Positions 8,957 through 20,853 are shown, counted from the first letter of the stretch. The stretch: 64,000 nucleotides of DNA from Micromonospora inositola (GCF_900090285.1 NZ_LT607754.1:3181001-3245000); one strand, 5' to 3'. The notes: generated from the letters alone by a model not told the origin. Translations and numbers: made by a program.

Positions 8957-11557
8957 TTACTGCTTGAGCATGTTGTCGAGGAGCAGGGCACAGCGGATCA
9001 GGCCGAGGTGGCTGTACGCCTGCGGGTGGTTGCCCAGGCCGCGCTCGGCGAGCGGGTCGTACTGCTCGGGGAGCAGTCCGGTCGGGCCCGCCGTGTCGAC
9101 CATCAGGGTGAACAGCTCCTCGGCGTCGGTGCGCCGACCGGTGCGCAGGTACGCCTCGATCAGCCACGCCGTGCAGACGTGGAAGCCGCCCTCCCGGCCG
9201 GGCAGGCCGTCGTCCCAGTGGTACCGGTAGACGACCGGCCCGCTGCGCAGGTCCGCCTCGATCTTGAGCACGGTCGACAGGAAGCGCGGGTCGTCGCCGG
9301 GGAGCAGCCCGGAGATGCCGATCCAGAGCGACGAGGCGTCCATCTCGTCGTGCCCGTACGCGACGCTGTACGCCTCGACCTCGTCGTGCCAGCCGTACTC
9401 CAGCACGTTCGCGCCGATCCGGTCGCGCAGCTCCACCCACTCCGGCCGGTCCTCGTGGCCGTGCTGCCGCACCACGTGCAGCGCCCGGTCGACGGTCATC
9501 CAGCACATGACCTTGGAGAAGATGTGGTGCCGCGGGGGGAGGCGGGCCTCCCAGATGCCGTGGTCGGGCTCGTGCCAGCGGCGGCGGACCGCCTCGACCA
9601 TGTTCTCCAGCACCCGCCACTCGTCGTCGCGGACCGAGCCACGCGCGTCGGCCACCGCGGCGATCAGGTCGGCGATCGGGCCGAAGACGTCGAGCTGGAG
9701 CTGGTGGTTGGCGAGGTTGCCGACCCGGACCGGCCGGGAGCCGGCGTACCCGGGCAGGGTGTCGATGACCGCCTCGGCGCCCAGCTCGTACCCGTCCACC
9801 GTGTAGAGCGGGTGCAGCCGCTCCGGGTGCCCGCCGGTGCGCTCGACGACGCCGTCGATCCAGCGCAGCAGCCCTTCCGCCTCCTCGGCGGAGCCGAGAT
9901 CGACCAGCGCCCGCGCGGTCATCGCCGCGTCGCGCAGCCAGCAGTAGCGGTAGTCCCAGTTCCGGACGCCGCCCAGCTCCTCGGGGAGCGAGGTGGTCGC
10001 TGCGGCAAGGATCGAGCCGGTGGCCTCGTGGCAGAGCGCGCGCAGGGTGAGCGCGCTGCGGGCCACCAGGTCGCGGGCGGTGGTGGGCAGCCGCAGCGAG
10101 GCCACCCAGTCCTTCCACGGCTGCTCGGCGGCGGCCTGCCGCTCGTGGATCGGCACCCGGTGATGCTCCACGCTGTGGGTGCCGAAGCGCAGTTCCAGCA
10201 CGACCTGCCCGCCGGCGGCGCGCAGGTCGACGACCGCCTTCGCGCTTTCGTTCACCCCGTCGCTGGTGACCTGCCACTCGACGCCGGGGGAGTAGAGCGC
10301 GACCGGCTCGTTGGAGCCGAGCACCAGCAGGCCGTCGTCGAGCGGCTGGAGCTGCACCGCGACCTGGCCGAACTCCGGTCGGGGGGCGAAGTCGATCCGG
10401 GCCCGGCCGGAGCCGGTGAGCACCCGGACCAGCGTGGAGTCGCCGGTGACGACGGCCGGGCCGTCCGGGGTGGTCTCCCTCGCCGGCAGGTCCAGCCAGT
10501 CGGTGACCGTCAGCCCGGACCAGCGGGTCTCCACCGTCATGGTGCCGCTGCGGTAGCGCTGCCCGAGCGGGATGCCGCCGCGCTCCGGGACGACGCTGAA
10601 GTGCCCGGCCGGGCTGCCGCCGACCAGGTCGGCGAAGATCGCCGCGGAGTCCGGCTTGGGGTGGCACAGCCAGGTGACCTTGGCGTCCGGGGTCAGCAGC
10701 GCGACCGTGCGGCCGTTGGCCAGCATCGAGTGCCGCTCGATCGGGACCGCCCGCTCGCCGAAGAGCCAGTGTCGTCGGGTCTCCAGCAGCAGGCCCAGCG
10801 CCCGGGCCGCCTCGATCGGCTCGGCCACCCGGTAGTCGGCCCGGGTGTCACCCGGGCCGATCTTGATGCCGACGTCCGGCCCGTGCAGGTTGCCGAACGC
10901 GTTCTCGTCGGTGACGTCGTCGCCGATGAAGAGCACCGCGCTCGCCGAGAGCTGGGTGCGGAGCTGGTCGACCGCGGTGCCCTTGTGGGTGGCCACCACC
11001 GACAGCTCGATGACCTCCTTGCCCTGGGTGACGGTGACGCCGTCCCAGGTGGCCGGGCCGTTCCGCACCGCCTCGATGACGACGGCGGCGACCTGCGGGT
11101 CCACCCCGCGGGTGTGCACGGCGACGCTGGCCGGCTTGCGTTCGAGGCGTACTCCGGGGTGGGCGGCGGCGATCTCGCGCAGCGCGTCGCGCAGCCGGGT
11201 CCGCACCGCGATCAGCTCGGGCGAGAGCCGCTCGACGAAGCCGATGTCGAACTCCGAGCCGTGGCTGCCGACCAGGTGGACCTCGCTGGGCAGCCGGGAG
11301 AGCGCGGCCAGGTCGCGCAGCGCCCGGCCGGAGACCACCGCGACGGTGGTCTGGGGCAGCGAGGCCAGCGCGCGGACCGCGGCCACCGACTCGGGCAGCG
11401 GTACGGCCTTGCTCGGGTCCTCGACGATCGGCGCGAGGGTGCCGTCGTAGTCGCAGGCGACCAGGAGCTGGGGGACCCGGGCGATCCGGCCGATGGCGGC
11501 GCGCAGCTCGGGATCCATCACACCGCCGTGCGGGGTGGCGGGGGCGGGGGCGTTCAC
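8957..11557 (-). CDS. otsB: Trehalose-6-phosphate phosphatase fused to a GH15 trehalase/glucoamylase-like domain
   Basis: The N-terminal ~260 residues are a HAD-type trehalose phosphatase: [11 protein letters not shown] (motif I, nucleophile Asp), a Ser in VVSGRA, and [12 protein letters not shown] (motif IV). The C-terminal ~600 residues are a GH15 domain, with [26 protein letters not shown] (likely acid Glu) and [14 protein letters not shown], resembling mycobacterial Rv2402-type trehalases. The first half dephosphorylates trehalose-6-P; the second may hydrolyse trehalose or another alpha-glucan. GTG 11557 overlaps the otsA stop (GTGA) and has GGAGG four bases upstream. About 866 residues, far longer than a stand-alone OtsB because of the fusion. 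Confidence 0.85.
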   Translation of the reverse strand: MNAPAPATPHGGVMDPELRAAIGRIARVPQLLVACDYDGTLAPIVEDPSKAVPLPESVAAVRALASLPQTTVAVVSGRALRDLAALSRLPSEVHLVGSHGSEFDIGFVERLSPELIAVRTRLRDALREIAAAHPGVRLERKPASVAVHTRGVDPQVAAVVIEAVRNGPATWDGVTVTQGKEVIELSVVATHKGTAVDQLRTQLSASAVLFIGDDVTDENAFGNLHGPDVGIKIGPGDTRADYRVAEPIEAARALGLLLETRRHWLFGERAVPIERHSMLANGRTVALLTPDAKVTWLCHPKPDSAAIFADLVGGSPAGHFSVVPERGGIPLGQRYRSGTMTVETRWSGLTVTDWLDLPARETTPDGPAVVTGDSTLVRVLTGSGRARIDFAPRPEFGQVAVQLQPLDDGLLVLGSNEPVALYSPGVEWQVTSDGVNESAKAVVDLRAAGGQVVLELRFGTHSVEHHRVPIHERQAAAEQPWKDWVASLRLPTTARDLVARSALTLRALCHEATGSILAAATTSLPEELGGVRNWDYRYCWLRDAAMTARALVDLGSAEEAEGLLRWIDGVVERTGGHPERLHPLYTVDGYELGAEAVIDTLPGYAGSRPVRVGNLANHQLQLDVFGPIADLIAAVADARGSVRDDEWRVLENMVEAVRRRWHEPDHGIWEARLPPRHHIFSKVMCWMTVDRALHVVRQHGHEDRPEWVELRDRIGANVLEYGWHDEVEAYSVAYGHDEMDASSLWIGISGLLPGDDPRFLSTVLKIEADLRSGPVVYRYHWDDGLPGREGGFHVCTAWLIEAYLRTGRRTDAEELFTLMVDTAGPTGLLPEQYDPLAERGLGNHPQAYSHLGLIRCALLLDNMLKQ

Positions 11558-12954
11558 GCGGCCTCCGTCTCGGGCACGCCGAGTTCGGTCAGGAAGGACT
11601 TGGCCCAGTGCCCCACGTCGTGGGTGCGCAGGTGACGTTGCATCACCCGGATCCGACGGCGGGCCTCGGGTTTCTCGACGTGCACGGCGCGCAGCAGCGC
11701 GTCCTTGACCGCGTCGGGGTCGTGCGGGTTGCACAGGAAGGCCTGGCGCAGCTCGGTCGCGGCGCCGGCGAATTCACTGAGCACGAGCGCGCCGCCCTGG
11801 TCGGCGCGCGATGCGACGTACTCCTTGGCCACCAGATTCATTCCGTCTCGCAGCGGGGTCACCATCATCACGTCTGCCGCGACGTACATCGCGGCCAGTT
11901 CGGAGCGACTGTACGACTGATGCAGATAATGCACTGCGGGCACCCCGACCCGTCCGAATTCGCCATTAATCCGACCAACTTCGCGTTCCACCTTGACGCG
12001 AAGTGCCTGGTAGTGCTCCACCCGCTCGCGGCTCGGCGTGGCGACCTGCACCATGACGGCGTCCGGGACTGTCAACTTTCCGTCAGCCAGCAGCTCGCGG
12101 AAGGCCTTCAGCCGCAGCTCGATGCCCTTGGTGTAGTCGAGCCGGTCGACGCCCAGGATGATCGTCTTCGGGTTGCCCAGCTCCTCGCGGATCTGCTTGG
12201 CGCGGGCCTGGATCGCCGGATCCTCGGCCAGCCGCTCCATCTCCCGGGTGTCGATGGAGATCGGGAAGGCGCCGGCCTTCACCTGCCGCCCGTCGACCTG
12301 GATCATCTGCCCCTCGTAGCGCAGGCCCAGCAGGTGTCGGGCCAGCCGGACGAAGTTCTGCGCGGCCAGCCGCTGCTGGAAGCCGACCAGGTCGGCGCCG
12401 AGCAGGCCGCGCAGGATCTCGGTCCGGAACGGCATCTGCATGAACAGCTCGATCGGCGGGAACGGGATGTGCAGGAAGAAGCCGATCTTCAGGTCCGGTC
12501 GCAGCTCGCGGAGCATCGCCGGGACCAGTTGCAGCTGGTAGTCCTGCACCCAGACCGTCGCGCCCTCGGCCGCGACGTCCGCCGCGGCCTCCGCGAACCG
12601 GGCATTGACCAGCCGGTACGCCTCGCGCCAGCGGCGCTTGTAGGCGGGGGTCTCCACCGCGTCGTGGTAGAGCGGCCAGATCGTCGCGTTGGACTGCCCC
12701 TCGTAGTAGCGCTCCAGCTCCTCGGCGCTCAGCGGCACCGGATGCAGCCGGATCCCCTCCAGGTCGAACGGCTCGGGGGCGGCGCCGGTGCCGCCGGCCC
12801 AGCCGACCCAGGTGCCCTGCTGTTCGGCGAGTACCGGGTGCAGCGCGGTGACCAGCCCACCCGGACTTCGTCGCCACTGCCGTCCCTCGGGTGTGCTCAC
12901 CTCGTCGACCGGCAGTCGGTTCGCCACTACGACAAAGGAGCTACGGACGGTCAC
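11554..12954 (-). CDS. otsA: Trehalose-6-phosphate synthase
   Basis: A 466-residue GT20 enzyme: N-terminal [12 protein letters not shown] and [13 protein letters not shown] (donor binding), central [25 protein letters not shown], and C-terminal [15 protein letters not shown]. It joins UDP- or GDP-glucose to glucose-6-phosphate to give trehalose-6-phosphate, substrate of the phosphatase domain encoded next in the operon. The coupling by a 4-bp overlap predicts stoichiometric synthesis. Starts at ATG 12954. Confidence 0.93.
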   Translation of the reverse strand: MTVRSSFVVVANRLPVDEVSTPEGRQWRRSPGGLVTALHPVLAEQQGTWVGWAGGTGAAPEPFDLEGIRLHPVPLSAEELERYYEGQSNATIWPLYHDAVETPAYKRRWREAYRLVNARFAEAAADVAAEGATVWVQDYQLQLVPAMLRELRPDLKIGFFLHIPFPPIELFMQMPFRTEILRGLLGADLVGFQQRLAAQNFVRLARHLLGLRYEGQMIQVDGRQVKAGAFPISIDTREMERLAEDPAIQARAKQIREELGNPKTIILGVDRLDYTKGIELRLKAFRELLADGKLTVPDAVMVQVATPSRERVEHYQALRVKVEREVGRINGEFGRVGVPAVHYLHQSYSRSELAAMYVAADVMMVTPLRDGMNLVAKEYVASRADQGGALVLSEFAGAATELRQAFLCNPHDPDAVKDALLRAVHVEKPEARRRIRVMQRHLRTHDVGHWAKSFLTELGVPETEAA

Positions 12955-13041
12955 GATCGGCCACCTCCGGGTGCTGACGGGTCCACCGCGATGAGCGTAC
13001 TGAGCGTAGCTGCGGCGTCTGATGCCCCGTGCCGGAGTTCC

Positions 13042-13066
13042 CTACCCGTCCCACGCGGGGTCAACC
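13042..13066 (-). promoter_or_regulatory. Candidate SigB-like promoter of otsA-otsB
   Basis: Read on the minus strand, GGTT (13066-13063) and GGGTAG (13047-13042) are separated by 15 bases. This resembles the recalled actinobacterial general-stress (SigB-type) pattern GNTT-N14-16-GGGTAY. It lies about 90 bases ahead of otsA, and stress control of trehalose synthesis would make sense. Match is short and untested. The rest of the ~320-bp gap between otsA and ettA (12955-13273) shows no gene. Confidence 0.3.
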
Positions 13067-13273
13067 GGGTCCGTGATCTTGTCGACATCGGCTCGGCGCT
13101 GCGGGCGCGCCGTACCCCTGCGGCGGGGTGATGTGGGCGAAGCTGGCCGTACCTGTCAGGATTGACGACGGCGTGCGCGCGGCCGGGCCCCGGCCGGCGG
13201 CGGCGGGCGGAGGTCGCAGCCCGCGCCCGCGCCGCCCATCAGGCGACAGCAACCGACGGAGGTAGCCCGCACC

Positions 13274-14942
<1,669 letters not shown>

Positions 14943-14950
<8 letters not shown>

Positions 14951-15410
14951 CCGGTGCCGACCCTTGTCTGACCGGTTTGTCTACCACTGCGCGCTGCGGT
15001 GGTCCGACCTGGACGCGTACGGCCACGTCAACAACTCGCGCTTCCTCACGCTGTACGAGGAGGCGCGGGTGGCGTTGATGTTCGCCGGCGGCCGGGCGTG
15101 GGGCGTCGGCTCGTTCGCCGACGGGGTGGTCATCCGTCGGCACGAGGTGGACTACCTGCGCCCGGTCGACTACGCGCTCGGCCGGGCCACCGCGGAGGCG
15201 GCCCCGAGCGTCCGGATCGAGCTGTGGGTCGAGGAGATCCGGGCCGCCTCGTTCACCGTCGCCTACGAGCTGTACGACGGCGAGGTGCTGGCGAGCCGGG
15301 CCCGCTCGGTGCTCGTCCCGTTCGACCTGGCCGCGCAGCGGCCCCGGCGGATCAGCCCGGAGGAGCGGGCCTTCCTGCTCCGGTACGCGCCGGCGGCGGG
15401 AGCCGCGTGA
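14943..15410 (+). CDS. Acyl-CoA thioesterase, hotdog fold (4HBT type)
   Basis: 155 residues with the 4-hydroxybenzoyl-CoA thioesterase signature LRWSDLDAYGHVNNSRFLTLYEEAR, in which the Asp is the usual catalytic residue, followed by VIRRHEVDYLRPV. It should hydrolyse acyl-CoA thioesters in the cytoplasm; the substrate is not predictable. It starts at GTG 14943 inside the end of ettA and its stop overlaps the next start (GTGA), so three genes are coupled. The ettA-thioesterase pairing is seen in other actinobacteria (family knowledge). Confidence 0.85.
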
Positions 15411-16081
15411 CCGGGGCGGTGGAGACCGGGGGGCACGGGCTGGAGGGCGTGGCCGACGCGGGCGCCTTCCTGGCCCGGCTGGTCCGGCTGGACCCGGCCA
15501 CCGTGGTCCGGCTCCGCCCGGTGCCCGGCGCGGGCCGTACCGCCCTCTGGGCCCGGCTGCCGTGGGGCGTGCTCGTGGTCCGCACGGTCGCCGGGGTCGC
15601 CCCCGGTGACGTCACCGTGGCGGCGGCCGAGCTGCTGGCCGAGCTGGAGGCCGCCGGTGGGGCGCTGCCGCGCCGCCGGGACGACCAGTGGCGGTGGCCG
15701 TTGCCACCGGCGGCCAGCAGGGCCGTGGAGACGCTGCCGGCCGAGGAGCTGCGCCGGATCGCCACGGCGGCGGCCGGGGCCCTGCGCGAGGCGGCCACCC
15801 ACGGCGTGGGCGGCCGCGCGGTCGGGCAGCGGGCGCTGCGGGACGCCCTGCTCGATCACGTCGCGGTGGTGGTCACCCCCGACGACTCCCCGGACACCCC
15901 GGTCGAGGTGCCGCAGCGGTTGGTGCAGGGGCTGGTCCGGATGGGCTTCCTCGGCCCGGGCGACGTCCAGGTACGCCTCGCAGGCCCTTGGGTCGGTCTG
16001 GTCGGACCGTACGGAGCCGCGTGGTCGCGGAAGGTCGCCGGGCTCACCCTGACGCCAACGGGTGGTCATCCGAACGGATGA
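15407..16081 (+). CDS. Conserved protein of unknown function
   Basis: A 224-residue soluble protein rich in Ala, Val, Arg and Leu, with no family I recognise. N-terminal part: FLARLVRLDPATVVRLRPV and LPWGVLVVRTV suggest a beta-rich domain; the middle (AAAELLAELEAAGGALPRRR, RIATAAAGALREAA) is helical. No membrane segment, signal peptide or obvious metal motif. It is translationally coupled to the thioesterase by GTGA at 15407, which argues that it is a real gene of the ettA operon. Confidence 0.65.
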   Translation: MTGAVETGGHGLEGVADAGAFLARLVRLDPATVVRLRPVPGAGRTALWARLPWGVLVVRTVAGVAPGDVTVAAAELLAELEAAGGALPRRRDDQWRWPLPPAASRAVETLPAEELRRIATAAAGALREAATHGVGGRAVGQRALRDALLDHVAVVVTPDDSPDTPVEVPQRLVQGLVRMGFLGPGDVQVRLAGPWVGLVGPYGAAWSRKVAGLTLTPTGGHPNG

Positions 16082-16212
16082 CCCCGGCTCATTCTTCCGG
16101 GCTGGGGCAGTCGTTGGGGGGATGCCTCAACCCGGCTGTCCGGGTACCGTCCATCCTCGGATCCAACGCACCGTAGGCGACTGGATCCGCTGGGGAGTGA
16201 GGTGCGCGAGCG

Positions 16213-16797
16213 ATGCCGTGGTGGTCATGGCGCCCCGGTCCCGCCGGTGGCGGCGAGCCGGAAACTCGAAGCGGGATCACAGTGGATGAAACCGTCCGGG
16301 TCGGACCACCGGCCCCCCGACAGCCGGGGGACGACGCACCGGCCGCCGAGCGGCCGGTGATCGCGGAGATGCCGGCCAGCGTCGCCCCGGTCACCCTCCG
16401 CCGGGTCTGCGACGCGCTCGACCTGCTCGACGTCCGTTACCTGGCCGACGGCGACGGCAACCTGCTGGCCATGTGGGAGCGGCACGCGGTGCTGGTCACC
16501 CTGGAGGGGCCGGAGGACGAGATCCTGGTGATGCGGGCCCGTCCACATGCGACGGTGCCGCCGGACTGGGCGGACCGGGCCTACCGGGTGGTCAACGAGT
16601 GGAACCACACCCGGCGGTTCTGCAAGGCGTACATCGGCGACCCGACCGAGCGCGGGCAGTTGCCGATCTACGCCGAGCTGCAGGTGCCGCTCGGCGCCGG
16701 GACGCACGACGCGCTGCTGGTCGAGATGCTCGACTGCGGCGCTGCGGTCGCCACCACCTTCGTGGACTGGCTGCACGACGAGGGCGCCCTGCTCTGA
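16213..16797 (+). CDS. YbjN domain protein
   Basis: 194 residues. After a disordered Pro/Gly-rich N-terminus (1-55) comes a YbjN-type alpha/beta domain resembling type III secretion chaperones: LRRVCDALDLLDVRYLADGD, NEWNHTRRFCKAYIGDP and GAAVATTFVDWLHD. Actinobacterial YbjN proteins are frequent and mostly uncharacterised; regulatory or chaperone-like roles have been suggested. The start is ATG 16213; a GGGGAG at 16192-16197 is rather far upstream, so the start is less sure than the domain. Confidence 0.75.
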   Translation: MPWWSWRPGPAGGGEPETRSGITVDETVRVGPPAPRQPGDDAPAAERPVIAEMPASVAPVTLRRVCDALDLLDVRYLADGDGNLLAMWERHAVLVTLEGPEDEILVMRARPHATVPPDWADRAYRVVNEWNHTRRFCKAYIGDPTERGQLPIYAELQVPLGAGTHDALLVEMLDCGAAVATTFVDWLHDEGALL

Positions 16798-16849
16798 CGC
16801 CGCCGGCAGGGGCCCGGCGGCTGCGGCCGCGCCGCGCCGTCGCCCGCCG

Positions 16850-17278
16850 TCAGGCCTCGGTGGCCGGGTCCGCCGGCACGTTGACCATGAAGTACGCGGC
16901 CCGCTCCAGGTAGTCCCAGAGCGCGCCCGCGATCTCCGGCGGCAGGTCCAGCCGGTCGACGGCACGCCGCATGTGGTGCAGCCAGGCGTCCCGTTCCGCC
17001 GCGCCGATCCGGAAGGGCGCGTGCCGCATCCGCAGCCGCGGGTGCCCGCGCTGCGCCGAGTAGGTGTTCGGGCCGCCCCAGTACTGCATCAGGAACAGGG
17101 CGAACCGGTCGGCGGCGGGGCCGAGGTCCTCCTCCGGGTACATCGGCCGCAGCAGTGGGTCGGTCGCGACGCCGGCGTAGAACTCGTCCACCAGCTTGCG
17201 GAAGGTGGGTTCGCCGCCGACCGCCTCGAAGAGGGTCATCGAGGTGCCGGGCCGGTCGGATTCGCCTGCGGAAGTCAC
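16850..17278 (-). CDS. glbO: Group II truncated haemoglobin (trHbO)
   Basis: 142 residues ending in a globin very close to mycobacterial GlbO: LFEAVGGEPTFRKLVDEFYA, MYPEEDLGPAADRFALFL, YWGGPNTYSAQRGHPRLRMR and HAPFRIGAAERDAWLHHMR. The proximal His is in MRHAPF; Tyr B10 is in EFYAGV and Trp G8 in DAWL, the group II hallmarks. It binds haem, O2 and NO, probably in respiration support or detoxification. GTG 17278 was chosen; an internal ATG at 17239 would remove 13 non-conserved residues and is possible. Confidence 0.92.
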   Translation of the reverse strand: MTSAGESDRPGTSMTLFEAVGGEPTFRKLVDEFYAGVATDPLLRPMYPEEDLGPAADRFALFLMQYWGGPNTYSAQRGHPRLRMRHAPFRIGAAERDAWLHHMRRAVDRLDLPPEIAGALWDYLERAAYFMVNVPADPATEA

Positions 17279-17340
17279 CGTTCCATCCTGCCAGGTGCCG
17301 CGGCGGGACGGCCGGGCCCGTCGCCCGGCCGGCGGGTGGC

Positions 17341-18729
17341 TCAGGTCACCGCGTGACTGCGCCGGCCCCGCTCGCCCGGCCGGTCGTCGACGGCCCCGGT
17401 CGCCTGGGCCGGCGTACCCGGCCGCCGCGTGTGCGGGACCGCCCCGGCGGGGTCGACCCGGCCGGCCGCCTCGACCGCGGCGTCCACCGCCTCCCGGCTC
17501 GGCCAGGTCAGCGCCGCCGCGAGCATCAGCACCACGCCCGCGGCGCTCCACGTGCCCACCACGGCCGGGATGGGGAACCGCTCGGCGAGCAGCCCGGTGG
17601 TCAGCACTGCGACGCCCTGGATGATCTGGATCCCGCTGGCCATGACGCCGAACGCCCGGGCGCGGTAGCCGTCGGGCAGGGCCCGCACGAAGAGGCCGTT
17701 GGCCACCGGCAGCAGGCCGGCGACGGCGAAGCCGCAGGTGGCGGCGAGGACCGCCACCACCGCCGGCGGCGGGTCGAGCAGCGCCGGGACCAGCGCCGCG
17801 GGGGCGAGGACCGCCAGCGGCCGCATCAGCGTGAGCCGGCGGGCCGGGGAGAACGCCCGGCCGACCAGTAGCCCGCCGAGGATGAAGCCGACCGGGTTGG
17901 CGGCCATGATGACGGCCTGCGCGACGCCCGTGTCGAGGTCGCCCCCGGCCCGGTCGGCGGCCCAGGCCGCGGCGAGGCCTTCCGGCACGATGGAGAAGAG
18001 CATCGCGCTGAAGACCAGCACGGCGATGGCCCGCAGCACCGGCCGGCCGAAGACGATCTGGAAGCCCTGAGCGGTCTCCCGCAGCAGGTGGCTGCGGTGC
18101 GCGGCGGTCATCGCGGGCGGCCGGTCCCGGACGCCGAACCGGACCAGGAGGGCCGAGGCGCCGAAGGTCACCGCGTTGATCAGCAGCGCGGCAGTCGGGT
18201 TGACCGTGGCGATCCCCGCGCCGATCAGGTAACCGACCACCTGGGCGGCCTGGCCGGTGCTGGCGTTGATGGACAGGCCCACCACCACCCGGTCGCCGGT
18301 GAGGATCAGCGGCATGAGCGCGGACCGGGCGGCCTGGCTCGGCGGGTTGGCCAGCGTGGTGCCGAAGAGCAGGGCGAGGATCAGCCAGGGCGGGTTGCCG
18401 GGGATGGCCACCAGCACCATCAGCGCCATCCGGACCAGGTCGCAGGTCACCATGACGTGCCGGTAGCGGTGCCGTTCGGCGAGCGTGGCGAGCAGCGGAC
18501 CGCCGACCAGCCAGGGCAGGTAACTGACCGCGAAGGCGGCGGCGGACAGCGCCACCGACTCGGTCTCCCGGTAGACCAGGACGGTCACCGCGGCCTTGGC
18601 GATGTAGTCGCCGATCCAGGAGAGCGTGCTGGCCGTGAGGATGGCGCGGTATTCGACCTGGGCGAACACTTCACGGAAGGTGGCTGGGCCCTCCCGGGCG
18701 GGTCGCTCGTCGGACACCGTCGCCTCCAT
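17341..18729 (-). CDS. Major facilitator superfamily transporter
   Basis: 462 residues with about twelve hydrophobic segments. The cytoplasmic loop between TM2 and TM3 (LLATLAERHRYRHVMV) is an A-motif variant, and the protein resembles the enterobactin-exporter-like/MFS_3 drug exporters (ALLFGTTLANPPSQAARSALMP, FGVMASGIQIIQGVAVLTTG). It likely exports a small molecule by proton antiport; the substrate is unknown. ATG 18729 is the start. It follows mscS on the same strand across about 247 bp and precedes glbO. Confidence 0.85.
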   Translation of the reverse strand: MEATVSDERPAREGPATFREVFAQVEYRAILTASTLSWIGDYIAKAAVTVLVYRETESVALSAAAFAVSYLPWLVGGPLLATLAERHRYRHVMVTCDLVRMALMVLVAIPGNPPWLILALLFGTTLANPPSQAARSALMPLILTGDRVVVGLSINASTGQAAQVVGYLIGAGIATVNPTAALLINAVTFGASALLVRFGVRDRPPAMTAAHRSHLLRETAQGFQIVFGRPVLRAIAVLVFSAMLFSIVPEGLAAAWAADRAGGDLDTGVAQAVIMAANPVGFILGGLLVGRAFSPARRLTLMRPLAVLAPAALVPALLDPPPAVVAVLAATCGFAVAGLLPVANGLFVRALPDGYRARAFGVMASGIQIIQGVAVLTTGLLAERFPIPAVVGTWSAAGVVLMLAAALTWPSREAVDAAVEAAGRVDPAGAVPHTRRPGTPAQATGAVDDRPGERGRRSHAVT

Positions 18730-18805
18730 CGTTCCCCAAAGCCGGTCATTCGTGATGACCTGCCCGGGAACCGTCGTCAGATCTACGGATCAGCGAGGAC
18801 ACGAG

Positions 18806-18825
18806 CACGCTCCCTTGGGAGCGTG
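18806..18825. promoter_or_regulatory. 9-bp inverted repeat, 2-base spacer, upstream of the MFS gene
   Basis: CACGCTCCC (18806-18814) and GGGAGCGTG (18817-18825) flank TT. The compact, near-palindromic form about 75 bp ahead of the MFS start suits a repressor operator; it could instead end the mscS transcript. No regulator gene is adjacent. The rest of 18730-18976 holds no gene. Confidence 0.35.
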
Positions 18826-18976
18826 TTGCACCGGATTCTGCCCGATAGTCTGACAACTGGCTAGGGCGAACGGATCGATCGTCGCATCTCCGACTGAACG
18901 AACGGACGATACCCGAGGGTCCGCGCGGTCCGCGACCCCCCCGGATCGTCCGTACCGCCGCGACGGCCCGGTGACC

Positions 18977-20032
18977 TCAGGTCGCGCCGCCCCGGCCGGT
19001 CTCCCCCCGACCGGGCGCCGGGGTCGACAACCCGGGGTAGAGCCGGGCGGCGGCGATCCGGGCCGTGATGCCGGAGTTCTCCAGCGCCTCGGCGAGCCGG
19101 CGGCGCAGTTCCCGGCCCACCGCGAACTGCCCGTCCGCGGTCGTCTTGACCACCGTGCGGATCACCGCGCCGTCCACCGTCATCTGTTCGACCCCGAGCA
19201 CCTCAGGCTCCTCGACGAGCTGCGACGCCAGCTCCGGGTCGATCGCCATCGAGGCCGCCGCCGTACGCAACACCGCGGTCGCCTCCTCCGTGCCGGCGAA
19301 GCCGATCGGCAGGTCGACCACGACCAGCGCCCAGCCCTGGCTCTTGTTGCCGACCCGGACGATCTCGCCGTTGCGGATGTACCAGAGCACGCCCCGCCCG
19401 TCCCGCACGGTGGTGACCCGCAAGCCGACCGCCTCCACCATCCCGGTCGCCTCGCCCAGATCGACGGTGTCACCGACGCCGTACTGGTCCTCGATCAGCA
19501 TGAACAGGCCGGCGATCAGGTCCTTGACCAGGCTCTGCGCGCCGAAGCCGAGCGCCACGCCGGCGATGCCGGCGCTGGCCAGCAGGGGCGCCAGGTCGAA
19601 GCTGAACTCCTTGAGCACCATCAGCAGCGCGATGCCGAAGATGAAGGCGGTGACCAGGCTGCGCAGCACCGAGCCGATCGCCTCGGCCCGCTGCCGCCGC
19701 CGCTCCGGCACGAACTGCTCCGGTTCGAGCGTGGCGCTGGGAATCCGCTCCCGCAGCGGCCGGAGCATGGTGGGCATCGCGCCCTCGGTGGTGGTCCGCA
19801 CCAGCCGGTTGATCGTGCGGTGCAGCGCCCAGCGGGCGACGATGGCGAGCAGCAGGATCAGGATGACCCGCAGCGGCTTCAGCACGATCCAGTAGCTGCC
19901 CTCGGCGAACCAGGCCGAGCGGGTCAGCTCGTAGACGTTCTTGCACCAGGGGTCCATCCGGCAGTCAGCGGACGGCGTGGGGCTCGGGTCCACGGCGGGC
20001 AGGGCGAGGAGCATCAGGCTGGCGGCACTCAC
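18977..20032 (-). CDS. Mechanosensitive ion channel, MscS family
   Basis: 351 residues. Three membrane segments: IVLKPLRVILILLLAIVARW, LRSLVTAFIFGIALLMVL and the pore-lining SAGIAGVALGFGAQSLVKDL with the Gly/Ala packing pattern of MscS TM3. The cytoplasmic vestibule follows (DQYGVGDTVDLGEATGMVE, YIRNGEIVRVGNKSQGW). It opens on membrane tension to release solutes in osmotic downshock. GTG 20032 gives a plausible N-terminus; an in-frame ATG at 20119 and a longer frame to 20173 exist but add an Arg-rich non-conserved stretch. The C-terminal 25 residues are disordered. Confidence 0.85.
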   Translation of the reverse strand: MSAASLMLLALPAVDPSPTPSADCRMDPWCKNVYELTRSAWFAEGSYWIVLKPLRVILILLLAIVARWALHRTINRLVRTTTEGAMPTMLRPLRERIPSATLEPEQFVPERRRQRAEAIGSVLRSLVTAFIFGIALLMVLKEFSFDLAPLLASAGIAGVALGFGAQSLVKDLIAGLFMLIEDQYGVGDTVDLGEATGMVEAVGLRVTTVRDGRGVLWYIRNGEIVRVGNKSQGWALVVVDLPIGFAGTEEATAVLRTAAASMAIDPELASQLVEEPEVLGVEQMTVDGAVIRTVVKTTADGQFAVGRELRRRLAEALENSGITARIAAARLYPGLSTPAPGRGETGRGGAT

Positions 20033-20308
20033 CCTGTCTTCGTACCGCAACGCTCCTGTGCGCCGGCTGCCGACCCTCCGGCCGCCCCGGCGGCGATCAA
20101 CCTGGGCGGAACCGGTCATCTTGCCGCCGGCCACGGAAGGTTCGGCATGGGTACCCCGGATTAGTGCGTGCAATCCGGGGTCCGATCAGGGACGATTGGC
20201 GCAACGGACGTCGGTGATCCGGCCGGCGCCGGTGCGGCTCCCCGCTGCCCGCGGGGCGGGCGCCGGTGCGACAGCGGCGGGAGCAGCTGGACCGGGAGGG
20301 TGAGCACG

Positions 20309-20845
20309 ATGCCTGACATACGACCCACGGCGGGCTCCGGCGCGTTGGTCCTCAACGCCACCTACGAGCCGCTGTGTGTCGTGTCGGTGCGTCGAGCCGC
20401 GATCCTCGTGCTCTCGGCCAAGGCCGTCTGCGTCGCCGACGGCGACGGTGTTCTGCACAGCGCCCGCAACGCGCTCCCGGTGCCCTCGGTGGTCCGGCTC
20501 ACCCGCTTCGTCCGGGTGCCCTACCGGACCCACGTCGGGCTCTCCCGCCGGGCCATCTTCGCCCGCGACGGCTGGCGCTGCGCCTACTGCCGAGGCCCGG
20601 CGGAGACCATCGACCACGTCTTCCCGCGCAGCCGGGGCGGCCGGCACGCCTGGGAGAACGTGGTCGCCGCCTGCGCCCGCTGCAACCACACCAAGGGCGA
20701 CAAGACCCCGGCCGAGCTGGGCTGGCGGCTGCACAGCCTGCCGGCGGCCCCGAAGGGGACGGCCTGGCGGGTGCTCGGCCACCGGGCGCCCGACCCGCGC
20801 TGGGCGGACTGGCTCGACCTGCGCGAGCCGGAGGCGGCGGCCTGA
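20309..20845 (+). CDS. HNH endonuclease domain protein
   Basis: 178 residues. The HNH finger spans about 90-135: CAYCRGPAETIDHVFPRSRGG with the first H in DHV, then WENVVAACARCNHTKGDKTP, giving two CxxC pairs plus the N and H of the motif. The N-terminus (ALVLNATYEPLCVVSVRRAA) matches a widespread actinobacterial HNH family that stands alone in the chromosome. Function is probably nicking or cutting DNA, but the biological role is unknown. ATG 20309 is spaced 9 bases from GGAGG (20295-20299), so it is preferred over GTG 20300. Confidence 0.88.
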   Translation: MPDIRPTAGSGALVLNATYEPLCVVSVRRAAILVLSAKAVCVADGDGVLHSARNALPVPSVVRLTRFVRVPYRTHVGLSRRAIFARDGWRCAYCRGPAETIDHVFPRSRGGRHAWENVVAACARCNHTKGDKTPAELGWRLHSLPAAPKGTAWRVLGHRAPDPRWADWLDLREPEAAA

Positions 20846-20853
20846 CGCCCGCG

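Noticed and set aside
8462..11635. Plus-strand open frame of about 1,057 codons
   Set aside because: It is antisense to otsB-GH15 and otsA, has low-complexity Arg/Gly/Asp/Val composition and no family motif; a by-product of high GC.
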